Assembly (NCBI GenBank): GCA_021648755.1
Contig: JAKISG010000022.1
Location: forward strand, 1-40,144
DNA from: Flavobacteriaceae bacterium
GTDB taxonomy: Bacteria > Bacteroidota > Bacteroidia > Flavobacteriales > Flavobacteriaceae
DNA: 40,144 nt
Direction of reading: 5' to 3'
Shown here: positions 16,443-24,503 of the stretch, one piece after another
How positions within the stretch are numbered: the first letter of the stretch is position 1
How the letters are laid out: each line of letters opens with the position of its first letter
Translations under genes and position numbers: made by a program
The notes under the pieces: model-generated
Told to the model about the DNA's origin: nothing
The model's database searches: none
What the model saw: the letters and a program-made list of their open reading frames with translations, nothing else

Positions 16443-17168
16443 ATGAATTTAATAGTTGACATCGGTAATACTAGAACAAAAATAGCTTTATTTAATAAGG
16501 ATAAACTTAAAAAAGCAAGGATTATCAAGACCAAAAAATTACTTAACGAAATAAAAATTATTTTTGAAAAGTATCGTATTGAGCACTCCATTATTTCCTC
16601 AGTTGTAAAAACTCCTATTAAAATAGTCGCTTTTTTAACTAAAAACTCCAATTGTATTGACTTAAGTAATGAAACTAAAATTCCTTTTAAAAATTTATAT
16701 AAAACTCCAAAAACTTTAGGAGTAGATCGTATTGCACTAATTGCAGGCGCAGTACAACTATATAAAAATAAAAACACCTTAGTTATTGATGCAGGAACAT
16801 GTATAACTTACGATTTTATAAACGCTAAAAACGAATATTTTGGCGGAGCAATCTCATTAGGGATTAACATGCGGTATGAAGCATTACATAAATTTACAGC
16901 AAATTTACCTTTACTAAAACCAAAAACTATTCCTGAAAAAGGAAATACCACAAAAAAAGCCATACATAAAGGCGTGATTAATAGCCTTTATCTAGAGATT
17001 GAGGGTGTAATTAAACAGTATCAAAAAAAAAATAAAAATTTAACAATTGTTTTAACAGGTGGAGACACAAAATTTTTGGTTGGTTTGTTAAAAAGTAGCA
17101 TATTTGCCAATCCTAATTTTTTACTAGTAGGGTTAAATTATATTTTAAATTACAATTTACAAGAATGA
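16443..17168 (+). CDS. coaX: Type III pantothenate kinase CoaX
   Basis: CoaX phosphorylates pantothenate, the first step of CoA synthesis; type III enzymes are insensitive to CoA feedback and need a monovalent cation. The 241-residue ASKHA-fold protein shows the phosphate-1 motif DIGNTRTK (6-13), GVDR (93-96) and the second phosphate motif DAGTCITYDF (from 116), then GGAISLGINMRYEAL and LTGGD. Length and motifs are typical. It is the first gene of a six-gene plus-strand unit, and its stop codon overlaps the ATG of the next gene (ATGA), suggesting translational coupling. Confidence 0.95.
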   Translation: MNLIVDIGNTRTKIALFNKDKLKKARIIKTKKLLNEIKIIFEKYRIEHSIISSVVKTPIKIVAFLTKNSNCIDLSNETKIPFKNLYKTPKTLGVDRIALIAGAVQLYKNKNTLVIDAGTCITYDFINAKNEYFGGAISLGINMRYEALHKFTANLPLLKPKTIPEKGNTTKKAIHKGVINSLYLEIEGVIKQYQKKNKNLTIVLTGGDTKFLVGLLKSSIFANPNFLLVGLNYILNYNLQE

Positions 17169-18415
17169 TAAAAAAATTAACTTTTTTAACCATACTTTTT
17201 TTTACTATAAATAGCATTGCACAAAAAAATAATATTTCACCTTATTCTTTTTTTGGTATTGGCGAATCTAACGAAACACAATCTGTCTCAGAAGCCAATA
17301 TGGGTGGTATTGGAGGGTCTCTAAACAGCCCTTACATGCTTTACTTTACCAACCCCGCATCATATGCTTCATTACGTTTAACTACATACGCTTTTGCTGG
17401 AAATAATAAATATTTAATTATAGATGATGGTAATGAGAGTCAAGGTAGTTCCTCCTTTAATCTATCTTATCTAGCGTTAGGCTTTCCTGTTGGTAAAAAA
17501 GCAGGCGTTGTTTTTGGCGCTCAGCCTAGTACAAAAGTTGGTTATTCTATTTTAAATACTTTAGATGATACAGAGACTAATTTATTTTCTGGTAACGGCG
17601 GGACAAATAGAGTTTTTTTAGGTTATGGTTATCAGTTACCATTTAATATTAACTTAGGTATCGAAGGGTCTTATGAATTTGGTAATATTCAAAGAAGAAT
17701 CTTAAATAGAAGAGCTAATGTTTATCTCGCATCAATGTATGAAACTATTTCAAATATTTCTGGTTTTTCTTTAAAAGCAGGGATTCAAAATGATATTAAA
17801 GTTAACGATAAACTAAATGTAAAAACAGGTATAACATTACATATAGAGAATGATTTAAAAACTAGAGGCAGTAGAAGGCTATACTCCCTTTTAAATGTTA
17901 TAGATCCTAATTTAATTATTGAAAGAGATGTAGTTTTAAATGAAAGTTTTAATAGTGAAATTAACTCGCCATTAAAAACAATTATAAGTGCTGGTATTGG
18001 TACTAATCGATGGTTTACTGGTTTTGAATATAGTTTTCAAAATCCCATTTTATTTAAAAATGAGGTATTACAAAGCCCAAATGTTGAATTTACAGCATCT
18101 AGTAGAATGTCTCTAGGTGGCTTCTACACACCTAGGATAGAATCATTAACAAACTACTTTCAACGAATTACATATAGAGCTGGTTTTTACTCAAAACAGT
18201 TAGGTTTAAAAATAAATAATACTGAAATTAAAGACTTTGGCATGTCTTTTGGATTAACATTACCAAGTAAACGTAAATTTTCAAATATTAATTTAGGAAT
18301 TGATATAGGGCAAAGAGGGGAAAAAAGAAATAACTTAATTAAAGAAAATTACATTAACTTTCGCCTCAATTTATCTTTTACAGACAAGTGGTTCAAAAAA
18401 CGAAAATTAAATTAA
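17165..18415 (+). CDS. Putative outer-membrane beta-barrel protein
   Basis: This 416-residue protein has a signal peptide (MIKKLTFLTILFFTINSIAQ). The mature start KNNISPYSFFGIGES is a pattern seen at the start of many Bacteroidota outer-membrane barrels. The sequence then alternates polar and aromatic residues with frequent glycine and ends in a C-terminal strand (NFRLNLSFTDKWFKKRKLN), which fits a FadL/PorV-like barrel. I cannot name the substrate. It overlaps coaX by 4 bases and precedes a TPR protein and lptC, so an envelope-related role is likely. The gene order coaX - barrel - TPR - lptC recurs in flavobacteria as far as I recall. Confidence 0.75.
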   Translation: MIKKLTFLTILFFTINSIAQKNNISPYSFFGIGESNETQSVSEANMGGIGGSLNSPYMLYFTNPASYASLRLTTYAFAGNNKYLIIDDGNESQGSSSFNLSYLALGFPVGKKAGVVFGAQPSTKVGYSILNTLDDTETNLFSGNGGTNRVFLGYGYQLPFNINLGIEGSYEFGNIQRRILNRRANVYLASMYETISNISGFSLKAGIQNDIKVNDKLNVKTGITLHIENDLKTRGSRRLYSLLNVIDPNLIIERDVVLNESFNSEINSPLKTIISAGIGTNRWFTGFEYSFQNPILFKNEVLQSPNVEFTASSRMSLGGFYTPRIESLTNYFQRITYRAGFYSKQLGLKINNTEIKDFGMSFGLTLPSKRKFSNINLGIDIGQRGEKRNNLIKENYINFRLNLSFTDKWFKKRKLN

Positions 18416-18425
18416 CTAACAACAT

Positions 18426-19802
18426 ATGAAAATGATAATTAAGAAAAAAAAAATTACAAGTTTTACAATTGTATTATTGCTGTTTTTAAGTACTAAAATT
18501 ATAGCACAAGATAAATATGGTTCAGACCCCGAAAAATGCAAAATGAATATTTCTTTATTTCATGAAAGTGTAAAATCTAAAAATTATGCTGATGCACTTG
18601 TTCCATGGCAATGGGTTTATAAAAATTGCCCTAAAGCATCAAAACACACTTATTCTGATGGTTTAAAAATAGCCACATACCAACTTGAAAATGGCGACAC
18701 TAATGCAGAGGCTTTAATTAATGAAATTTATGCTAAAAGAATAACGCATTTTCCATCTAATTTAGGAAAGGTTTATAGCGATTGGGCAAAATTTTTAATT
18801 AAAACTGGCGCTACGGAAGATGTAGTTTTTGAAAAATTAAATGAAGCTTTTAAAGCAGATCCTGCAGGAATGAGTACTAATAACATCTATAAATTCTTTC
18901 AAAATATAGTTGACAAGTATAAAGATACAGATACTCAAAAAGTATTTAATACTTATGATGAGGTGTTAGAAGCTGTAAATAAAAAAATTAGTAAAATGAC
19001 TAGTGAATATACTATTTTACAGCAAAAAGTTGAAAAAGGAGAAACGCTATCTAAAAAAGACCAGTGGAGAGTTGATAAAGAATATTTTGAAAAAAACTTA
19101 AGTGGTTTAGGAAGAATTCAAGGTGGTCTTGACGGTATGGTAGAATCTATTGCTACTTGCGAAAGGTTAATACCTCTTTATAAAAAAACGTATGATGCTA
19201 ATAAAAGTAATATCGTATGGTTAAAGAGAACAGCAAACAGGCTAAATAAAAAAGGGTGTAAAAGTGATCCTTTTTATGTAAGTTTAATTGAAAATTGGTC
19301 AAATACCGAACCATCTGTAGACGTATTTAAGTATTTAGAAAGTGTTTACAGAAGCCAAGGAAGAGTTAACGAAGCAGAAGCTTTAGGTCAAAAAATATTT
19401 GATATGGGCTCTTCTTTAGATAAAGCAAAATTTGTTTACAGTCAAGCGCAAGATTTAATGAAATCAGGTAAGTACGGACAGGCTAGAACAAAAGCAAGAG
19501 AGGCTTTAAAATATGAATCTAGTTATGGTAGGGCTTATATTTTAATTGCTAGAATGTATGCAAAAAGTGCTAACAATTGTGGGTCTAACGAATTTGAAAA
19601 AAGAATGACTTATGTTGCAGCAGCGACTAAAATAAACCAAGCAATTAAAGTCGATCCAAGTTTAAAATCGCATGGAAAAAAATATTTAAAAAACTATAGA
19701 GCTAATTACCCAGGTAAAACTTTAATCTTTAATCAAGGTAAAAATACAGGAGACTCTTATAGCATTGGTTGTTGGATTGGTGAAACGGTAAGAATTCCGT
19801 AA
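18426..19802 (+). CDS. Exported TPR-repeat protein
   Basis: This 458-residue protein begins with a basic, hydrophobic signal sequence ending around IIAQ (residue 28). The mature part is helical. A tetratricopeptide-like segment is clearest near the C-terminus (about 310-430), in QGRVNEAEALGQKIFDMG, SGKYGQARTKAREALKYES and YGRAYILIARMYAKSANN. A conserved cysteine-containing end (NCGSNEFEKRM, YSIGCWIGE) follows. It is most likely periplasmic and a protein-interaction scaffold. It lies 10 bases after the barrel gene and 9 bases before lptC. The start could be the first or second ATG (18426 or 18432), which does not change the signal peptide. Confidence 0.8.
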   Translation: MKMIIKKKKITSFTIVLLLFLSTKIIAQDKYGSDPEKCKMNISLFHESVKSKNYADALVPWQWVYKNCPKASKHTYSDGLKIATYQLENGDTNAEALINEIYAKRITHFPSNLGKVYSDWAKFLIKTGATEDVVFEKLNEAFKADPAGMSTNNIYKFFQNIVDKYKDTDTQKVFNTYDEVLEAVNKKISKMTSEYTILQQKVEKGETLSKKDQWRVDKEYFEKNLSGLGRIQGGLDGMVESIATCERLIPLYKKTYDANKSNIVWLKRTANRLNKKGCKSDPFYVSLIENWSNTEPSVDVFKYLESVYRSQGRVNEAEALGQKIFDMGSSLDKAKFVYSQAQDLMKSGKYGQARTKAREALKYESSYGRAYILIARMYAKSANNCGSNEFEKRMTYVAAATKINQAIKVDPSLKSHGKKYLKNYRANYPGKTLIFNQGKNTGDSYSIGCWIGETVRIP

Positions 19803-19811
19803 TTTTGCTAA

Positions 19812-20378
19812 ATGGCTAAATATAATTATTCACATATTACAAAAAGCATTATTACTATAGTTATAGTAATAATGCTTTTTTCTTGTGAAAATAATATGGA
19901 TGAAATAAATGATTTTATAGCAGATAAAAACTTACCTATTTCAGTAACTAAAGACATTTACTTAATACATACAGACTCTGGTTATGTTAAAAGTAAAATG
20001 AGTGCTACTTTACTACATGATTTTACAAATAGAAAAAATCATCCTTACCACGAGTTTCCTAACGGAATAAAAATAGTTACCTTTGACAATAAAGATTCTA
20101 CAACCATAACAGCAAAGTATGCAATTACCTACAAGAAAACACAAATAACCGAAATAAAGGGCAATGTTATTGTATTGAATCATATAAAAAAGTTACAACT
20201 AAAAACTGAACAGTTATTTTGGGACCAAAAAGAAAATTATTATTTTTCAAATAAAAGATCAATATTAACATCTACTACAGATACCTTAATTGGCAAAGAT
20301 GGTTTTGATGCAAGATCTGATTTAACCAATGCAAATATGATGGATAATAGTGCAAAATTAAATATTAAAGAAAACTAA
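19812..20378 (+). CDS. lptC: LptC-like lipopolysaccharide export lipoprotein
   Basis: LptC bridges the inner-membrane LptB2FG transporter and periplasmic LptA in LPS export. This 188-residue protein has a lipoprotein signal (MLFSC, predicted lipidated Cys25) and an LptC/OstA-like beta-jellyroll: VTKDIYLIHTDSGYVKSKMS, HEFPNGIKIVTFD, ITAKYAITYKKTQITEIKGNVIVLN, TEQLFWDQKENYYFSNK. In Bacteroidota LptC is usually a lipoprotein, as here. The codons for the hydrophobic core of the signal peptide contain a perfect 19-bp inverted repeat followed by a T-run (19841-19881), which looks like an intrinsic terminator inside the gene. The start is fixed by the need for the signal peptide. Confidence 0.88.
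   Translation: MAKYNYSHITKSIITIVIVIMLFSCENNMDEINDFIADKNLPISVTKDIYLIHTDSGYVKSKMSATLLHDFTNRKNHPYHEFPNGIKIVTFDNKDSTTITAKYAITYKKTQITEIKGNVIVLNHIKKLQLKTEQLFWDQKENYYFSNKRSILTSTTDTLIGKDGFDARSDLTNANMMDNSAKLNIKEN
19841..19881 (+). terminator. Terminator-like perfect inverted repeat inside the start of lptC
   Basis: The left arm (19841-19859, AAAAAGCATTATTACTATA) is the exact reverse complement of the right arm (19862-19880), separated by GT. The right arm ends in a T-run reaching 19881. In RNA this gives about 18 bp with a 4-nt loop and a U-tract, the shape of an intrinsic terminator. It starts 38 bases after the TPR stop codon and 29 bases inside lptC, where it encodes the signal-peptide core. Confidence 0.65.
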
Positions 20379-20379
20379 A

Positions 20380-20571
20380 ATGATAAACGTTTATAAATTT
20401 TTTGAATTAGGTTACCTAGTAATTGCTGTATTTTTTATAATACAAGCCGTTTTGAAATTTGCTACAAACCCTAAAAAAGCAGGCTTCTTTTTACTCTTTG
20501 CTATAATCTCAATTTTTATGTATTTTTTTAAAAAATGGTTTAGAAAAAATAGATTTGAAAAGAAAAAATAA
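20380..20571 (+). CDS. Small two-helix membrane protein
   Basis: A 63-residue protein begins 1 base after the lptC stop codon. It has two predicted membrane helices (about 9-27, LGYLVIAVFFIIQAVLKFA, and about 34-50, AGFFLLFAIISIFMYFF) joined by a short basic loop (TNPKKAG), with a Lys/Arg-rich tail. No catalytic motif is present and I recognise no characterised family. Its tight spacing between lptC and the CNNM transporter gene indicates a real gene in the same operon. A role in the envelope is likely, but its function is unknown. Confidence 0.7.
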   Translation: MINVYKFFELGYLVIAVFFIIQAVLKFATNPKKAGFFLLFAIISIFMYFFKKWFRKNRFEKKK

Positions 20572-20605
20572 ATTTTTGACTGTCTAATTTTAATTTAATA
20601 AAAAA

Positions 20606-21859
20606 ATGGAAATTTTAATTATTGTTTTATCTGTTATTTTATCTGCCTTTTTTTCGGGTATGGAAATTGCTTTTGTTTCAGCAAATAAACTTCAGATAGA
20701 AATTGAAAAAAATAAAGATACTTTTTTATCTAAAATTTTAACTATTCTAACAAAAAATCCATCAAAATTTATTACCACAATGCTTGTTGGCAATAATATT
20801 TCATTAGTTATTTACGGATATTTTATGGGGGAATTATTAATGCAGTTTCTCTCACCACTATTGCCTAACGCATTTTTAATATTAATAACCCAAACTTTTA
20901 TTTCGACAGTAATTATTTTAGTAACCGCAGAGTTTTTACCTAAAGCAATTTTTAGAATCTTTGCAAATGAGTTATTAAAGTACTTTTCTATATTTGCTTA
21001 CTTTTTTTATATCTTATTTTATTTTATTTCAAAATTTATTAGCAAAATTTCGGATACTATTTTACGCATTTTTTTCAACTCAAAAAATAAGATTGAACAG
21101 ACAGAATTTAGTAAAGAAGAGTTAGGTAATTATATCTCTGAACAATTAGAGGCAAACGATGAAAATATAGATTCTGAAATTCAAATTTTTCAAAACGCAT
21201 TAGAGTTTCACAATGTTAAAGCGCGAGAAGTTATGATTCCAAGAACAGAAATTATTGCAATTGAAGTTCATGAATCTATTAAGAATTTAAAAGAGTTATT
21301 TATTACAACAGGTCTCTCAAAAATTTTAGTTTTTACTAATTCTTTAGATGATATAATTGGTTATGTAAATGCATTTGAGTTATTTAAAAATCCAAAAAAT
21401 ATACGATCAATACTATTGCCCGTAGAATATGTACCTGAAACAATTTTAATAAAAAATGTATTAGACATCTTAAGTAAGAAAAGAAAAAGTATAGCAATAG
21501 TTTTAGATGAATATAGTGGTACGTCAGGATTAATAACGCAAGAAGATATTATCGAAGAATTATTTGGAGAAATTGAAGATGAACATGATAAAATAAAAAA
21601 TACTGAGAAAAAAGTAAATAATAGAGAATTTTTATTTTCAGCGAGATTAGAAATTGATTATTTAAATGAAACCTATGATTTAGATTTACAAAAAGAGGAT
21701 TCTTACGAAACTCTTGGTGGATATATTGTAAATCATACCGAATCAATACCAAAATTAAACGAGATTATAACCATACGTAATTTAGAGTTTACGATAGCAA
21801 AAGTATCACAAACTAAAATTGAAGAAATTTATCTTAAAGTAATAAATTTAGAATTATAA
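20606..21859 (+). CDS. CNNM/CBS-domain transporter (hemolysin family)
   Basis: This 417-residue inner-membrane protein has the DUF21/CNNM domain (about 1-180) with helices near 1-22, 58-80, 85-110 and 118-145, and the motif FFSGMEIAFVSANKLQIEI. A CBS pair (about 205-325) follows, with AREVMIPRTEIIAIE and KKRKSIAIVLDEYSGTSGLITQEDI. The CorC/HlyC domain is at the C-terminus (about 335-417), with YETLGGYIVNHTESIP. Relatives (CorC, YfjD, YtfL) handle Mg2+ or other ions; the 'hemolysin' label is historical. It is the last gene of the coaX operon. Confidence 0.92.
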   Translation: MEILIIVLSVILSAFFSGMEIAFVSANKLQIEIEKNKDTFLSKILTILTKNPSKFITTMLVGNNISLVIYGYFMGELLMQFLSPLLPNAFLILITQTFISTVIILVTAEFLPKAIFRIFANELLKYFSIFAYFFYILFYFISKFISKISDTILRIFFNSKNKIEQTEFSKEELGNYISEQLEANDENIDSEIQIFQNALEFHNVKAREVMIPRTEIIAIEVHESIKNLKELFITTGLSKILVFTNSLDDIIGYVNAFELFKNPKNIRSILLPVEYVPETILIKNVLDILSKKRKSIAIVLDEYSGTSGLITQEDIIEELFGEIEDEHDKIKNTEKKVNNREFLFSARLEIDYLNETYDLDLQKEDSYETLGGYIVNHTESIPKLNEIITIRNLEFTIAKVSQTKIEEIYLKVINLEL

Positions 21860-21903
21860 ATTTAGTTCTAATCTAAAGTTTTATGATTTAGTAAACCGTC
21901 AAG

Positions 21904-22134
21904 TTAATCTTCTTTATAAAACATAACCTCTCTATCATAAAAAGTAGATGCTTCATCTATTAACTCGGCTACTTGTAATGTAAAATCTTCTTGATCTTGT
22001 ACTTTTATATCTTCTAAGAATTCAATCTCATCATCTATTAAATTAATGATAAACCTTGGGTATTCTGTATGTATTACAAAATTATCTTCTGGATTATCAG
22101 TATTGTCTGCTGTAAGAAATCTTGGTAAGTTCAT
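21904..22134 (-). CDS. Small conserved acidic protein
   Basis: A 76-residue, strongly acidic, soluble protein starts MNLPRFLTADNTDNPEDNFV and ends FYDREVMFYKED. It has no signal or membrane segment. Its pattern (HTEYPRFIINLIDDEIEFLE) resembles short hypothetical proteins found in many flavobacteria; I recall the type but no function. It is 29 bases downstream of the wecB-type gene on the same strand, so it may be the last gene of that operon. Confidence 0.65.
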   Translation of the reverse strand: MNLPRFLTADNTDNPEDNFVIHTEYPRFIINLIDDEIEFLEDIKVQDQEDFTLQVAELIDEASTFYDREVMFYKED

Positions 22135-22163
22135 TTTTTTAAGTTTAAAGGTTGAATATTTTT

Positions 22164-23246
22164 TTAATTTATTAATTTTAATATTTCTTGATACATATTT
22201 TCTCCAATATTATTTCCGTAGAGGTTTTTAGAAAAATTAGTATTACTATTTTGATATTTTTCAAAAGCATCTATCATTTTTGTTTTGTTGCTACCAATTA
22301 CTGTTGCAAATCCGTTTTTAACTAACTCGACCCACTCTGTTTCTTCACGGGCAATAATGCAATGTTTTTTATTAAAAAAAGCTTCTTTTTGTAAACCACC
22401 ACTATCTGTAACTACTAAGTTACAATTTTTTAAGAGTGCTAACATATCAAAATAGCCAACAGGTTCAATCAATCTCATTTTAGGTTTAATATGATGCTTT
22501 TTTAAAATACTTTTTGTTCTTGGGTGCAAAGGTAAAATGACTTCTTTTATTTCTGAAATTGCTGACAAACCTTCAAAAATTGATTTTAGTTTTTTGATAT
22601 CGTCTGTGTTTTCTTGTCGATGTATGGTTGCTAACACAAAATCATTTTCTTTTAAATATAACGATTTGTAATAACTTGCTTTTTTTTCTACAGTTTTACC
22701 ATAATATAAAACGGCATCTTTCATAATATCACCAGATTTTACGATTTTAATTGGTAAATTTTTATAGCCTTCGGTTGCTAAATTTTCTAAAGCAGTATCT
22801 GTTGGGCAGAGTAATAGGTCTGAAATTCTATCGGTTAAAATTCGATTGATTTCTTCGGGCATTTTTAGATTAAAAGAACGTAAACCTGCTTCTATATGAA
22901 TAACTTTAATACCTAATTTTTTTGCAGCTAAAGCACCTGCAATGGTAGAATTTGTATCTCCAAAAACAACTACTGCATTTGGTTTTTCTTCTAGTAAAAT
23001 AGGTTCTATTTTTTCGAGCATTTGCCCAGTCATTGCACCGTGACCTAGACCGTTTATGGCAAGGTTATATTTTGGTTTTGGTATTTCCATTTCTTTAAAA
23101 AACACTTCACTCATATTATTGTCATAGTGCTGTCCTGTATGTACAATAATTTCTTCAATTTCATGGTGTTCTGAAATTACTCTGCTTAAAACTGCTGCTT
23201 TAACAAATTGTGGCCTTGCTCCTAGAATTGTTAGTATTTTTTTCAT
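22164..23246 (-). CDS. wecB: UDP-N-acetylglucosamine 2-epimerase (non-hydrolysing)
   Basis: This enzyme makes UDP-ManNAc from UDP-GlcNAc for surface polysaccharides. The 360-residue GT-B fold protein shows GARPQFVKAA (near 8-17), HTGQHYDNNMS, VVFGDTNSTIAGALAA, the catalytic segment HIEAGLRSFNLKMPEEINR, and TDSGGLQKEAFFNKK in the second domain. All family hallmarks are present and the length is near typical. It overlaps the preceding glycosyltransferase gene by 4 bases, so they are co-translated. No UDP-ManNAc dehydrogenase (wecC) is in the window, so the fate of the product is unknown. Confidence 0.93.
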   Translation of the reverse strand: MKKILTILGARPQFVKAAVLSRVISEHHEIEEIIVHTGQHYDNNMSEVFFKEMEIPKPKYNLAINGLGHGAMTGQMLEKIEPILLEEKPNAVVVFGDTNSTIAGALAAKKLGIKVIHIEAGLRSFNLKMPEEINRILTDRISDLLLCPTDTALENLATEGYKNLPIKIVKSGDIMKDAVLYYGKTVEKKASYYKSLYLKENDFVLATIHRQENTDDIKKLKSIFEGLSAISEIKEVILPLHPRTKSILKKHHIKPKMRLIEPVGYFDMLALLKNCNLVVTDSGGLQKEAFFNKKHCIIAREETEWVELVKNGFATVIGSNKTKMIDAFEKYQNSNTNFSKNLYGNNIGENMYQEILKLIN

Positions 23247-24499
23247 TTATTTAATAAAATTGATAATTTTTTAGTCGTTACTTTTTGATGGTATTGTTCT
23301 AAGTTTTTAGAGTCTATTATTAAACTATTATTTTTATAATCTTGATATAATCTTAAAATCGTTTTTTTAAGATTTTTTAGGTCTTTAAAATCAATTACAA
23401 AACCAGATCTTGTGTTTTTTATAATTTCTTCCAAATCACCATTTATAGGTGCAATTGCTAAAATTGGTCTTTTTGCTTGCAAATATTCAAATATTTTACC
23501 AGTAATAATGCCTTTTGCACTTGGTACATTATTAATTAAAAGCAACAATACTTGTGCCGATTTTTGGTGTTTTATTACTTCTTGATGTTTTATATAATTT
23601 AGAGAGGTAACATAATTTTTTAATCCGAAATTAGAAATGTCACCTATTGCTTCTTGACAAACCTTACCAATTAATTTAATTTCTAAAACGTTTTTAAAGC
23701 CCTTATTTTCTTGTATTAATTCAGCTAAAGCTTGCCATAAAATTTGATGATTTCTATCATTATTTAACATGCCAATATGCAATAAACTAAATTTTTTATC
23801 TAACCTGACCTCTTCCGTTTTTTTAAATGTATCAAAACTATTGGTGATTACATGTGTGTTTTTATTAAATTTTAAAAAATTTTCTTGCATCGTTTTGCCT
23901 ACTACAATAATTTTATCTGCGTTTTTTAAGACTTGTTTTTCTAATTTAAAATGTTTTGCTTTTGCTTTTTTTGTTAAAGGTAAATTATGGAAATAATCAA
24001 TAGTTGTCCATGGGTCTCTAAAATCGGCAACCCATTTTATTTTTGGAAATTGTTTTTTTAAATGTAAGCCAATTAAATGTACAGAGTGTGGTGGTCCTGT
24101 TGTAATAATTGCATCAACCTTATTTTTCTCTAGATATTTTTTTAAATATTTTACTGATGGCTTAACCCAATATTTACGAGCATCTGGTATAAAGTAATTG
24201 GCTCTAATATACTGTAATATGCTACCTATAAAATTTGGATTAGGGTTTAAAAAACCTGCACTTTGTTTTTTTTGTTTAAAAAAATGATTAGGTTCAAAAA
24301 TGGATTGTTTTAGTAGCGTTATTCCCTCGGGAATTTCTTTTTCTAAAGAACTGTCTATTATCGGGTACTTTGGATTTTTAACGGTATAAACTATTGGCTC
24401 AATATCAAATTTTGGTAAATATTTTACAAATTTCAACCAACGTTGTACACCAGAACCTCCAGAAGGTGGAAAATAATATGTTAGAATTAGTACTTTCAT
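23243..24499 (-). CDS. Glycosyltransferase, GT4-like
   Basis: The 418-residue GT-B protein begins LILTYYFPPSGGSGVQRWLK, the glycine-rich acceptor-binding start of GT4-like enzymes. It continues with IITTGPPHSVHLIGLHLKK and WVADFRDPWTTIDYFHN, a segment typical of flavobacterial GT4 members. The second domain has LLHIGMLNNDRN, IKLIGKV and GKIFEYLQAKRPILAIAP with the Glu that contacts the nucleotide sugar. Donor and acceptor cannot be named. It lies between the HprK-like gene (4-base gap) and wecB (4-base overlap). A REP-like hairpin (24508-24526) is just upstream. Confidence 0.88.
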   Translation of the reverse strand: MKVLILTYYFPPSGGSGVQRWLKFVKYLPKFDIEPIVYTVKNPKYPIIDSSLEKEIPEGITLLKQSIFEPNHFFKQKKQSAGFLNPNPNFIGSILQYIRANYFIPDARKYWVKPSVKYLKKYLEKNKVDAIITTGPPHSVHLIGLHLKKQFPKIKWVADFRDPWTTIDYFHNLPLTKKAKAKHFKLEKQVLKNADKIIVVGKTMQENFLKFNKNTHVITNSFDTFKKTEEVRLDKKFSLLHIGMLNNDRNHQILWQALAELIQENKGFKNVLEIKLIGKVCQEAIGDISNFGLKNYVTSLNYIKHQEVIKHQKSAQVLLLLINNVPSAKGIITGKIFEYLQAKRPILAIAPINGDLEEIIKNTRSGFVIDFKDLKNLKKTILRLYQDYKNNSLIIDSKNLEQYHQKVTTKKLSILLNK

Positions 24500-24503
24500 T
24501 TTC

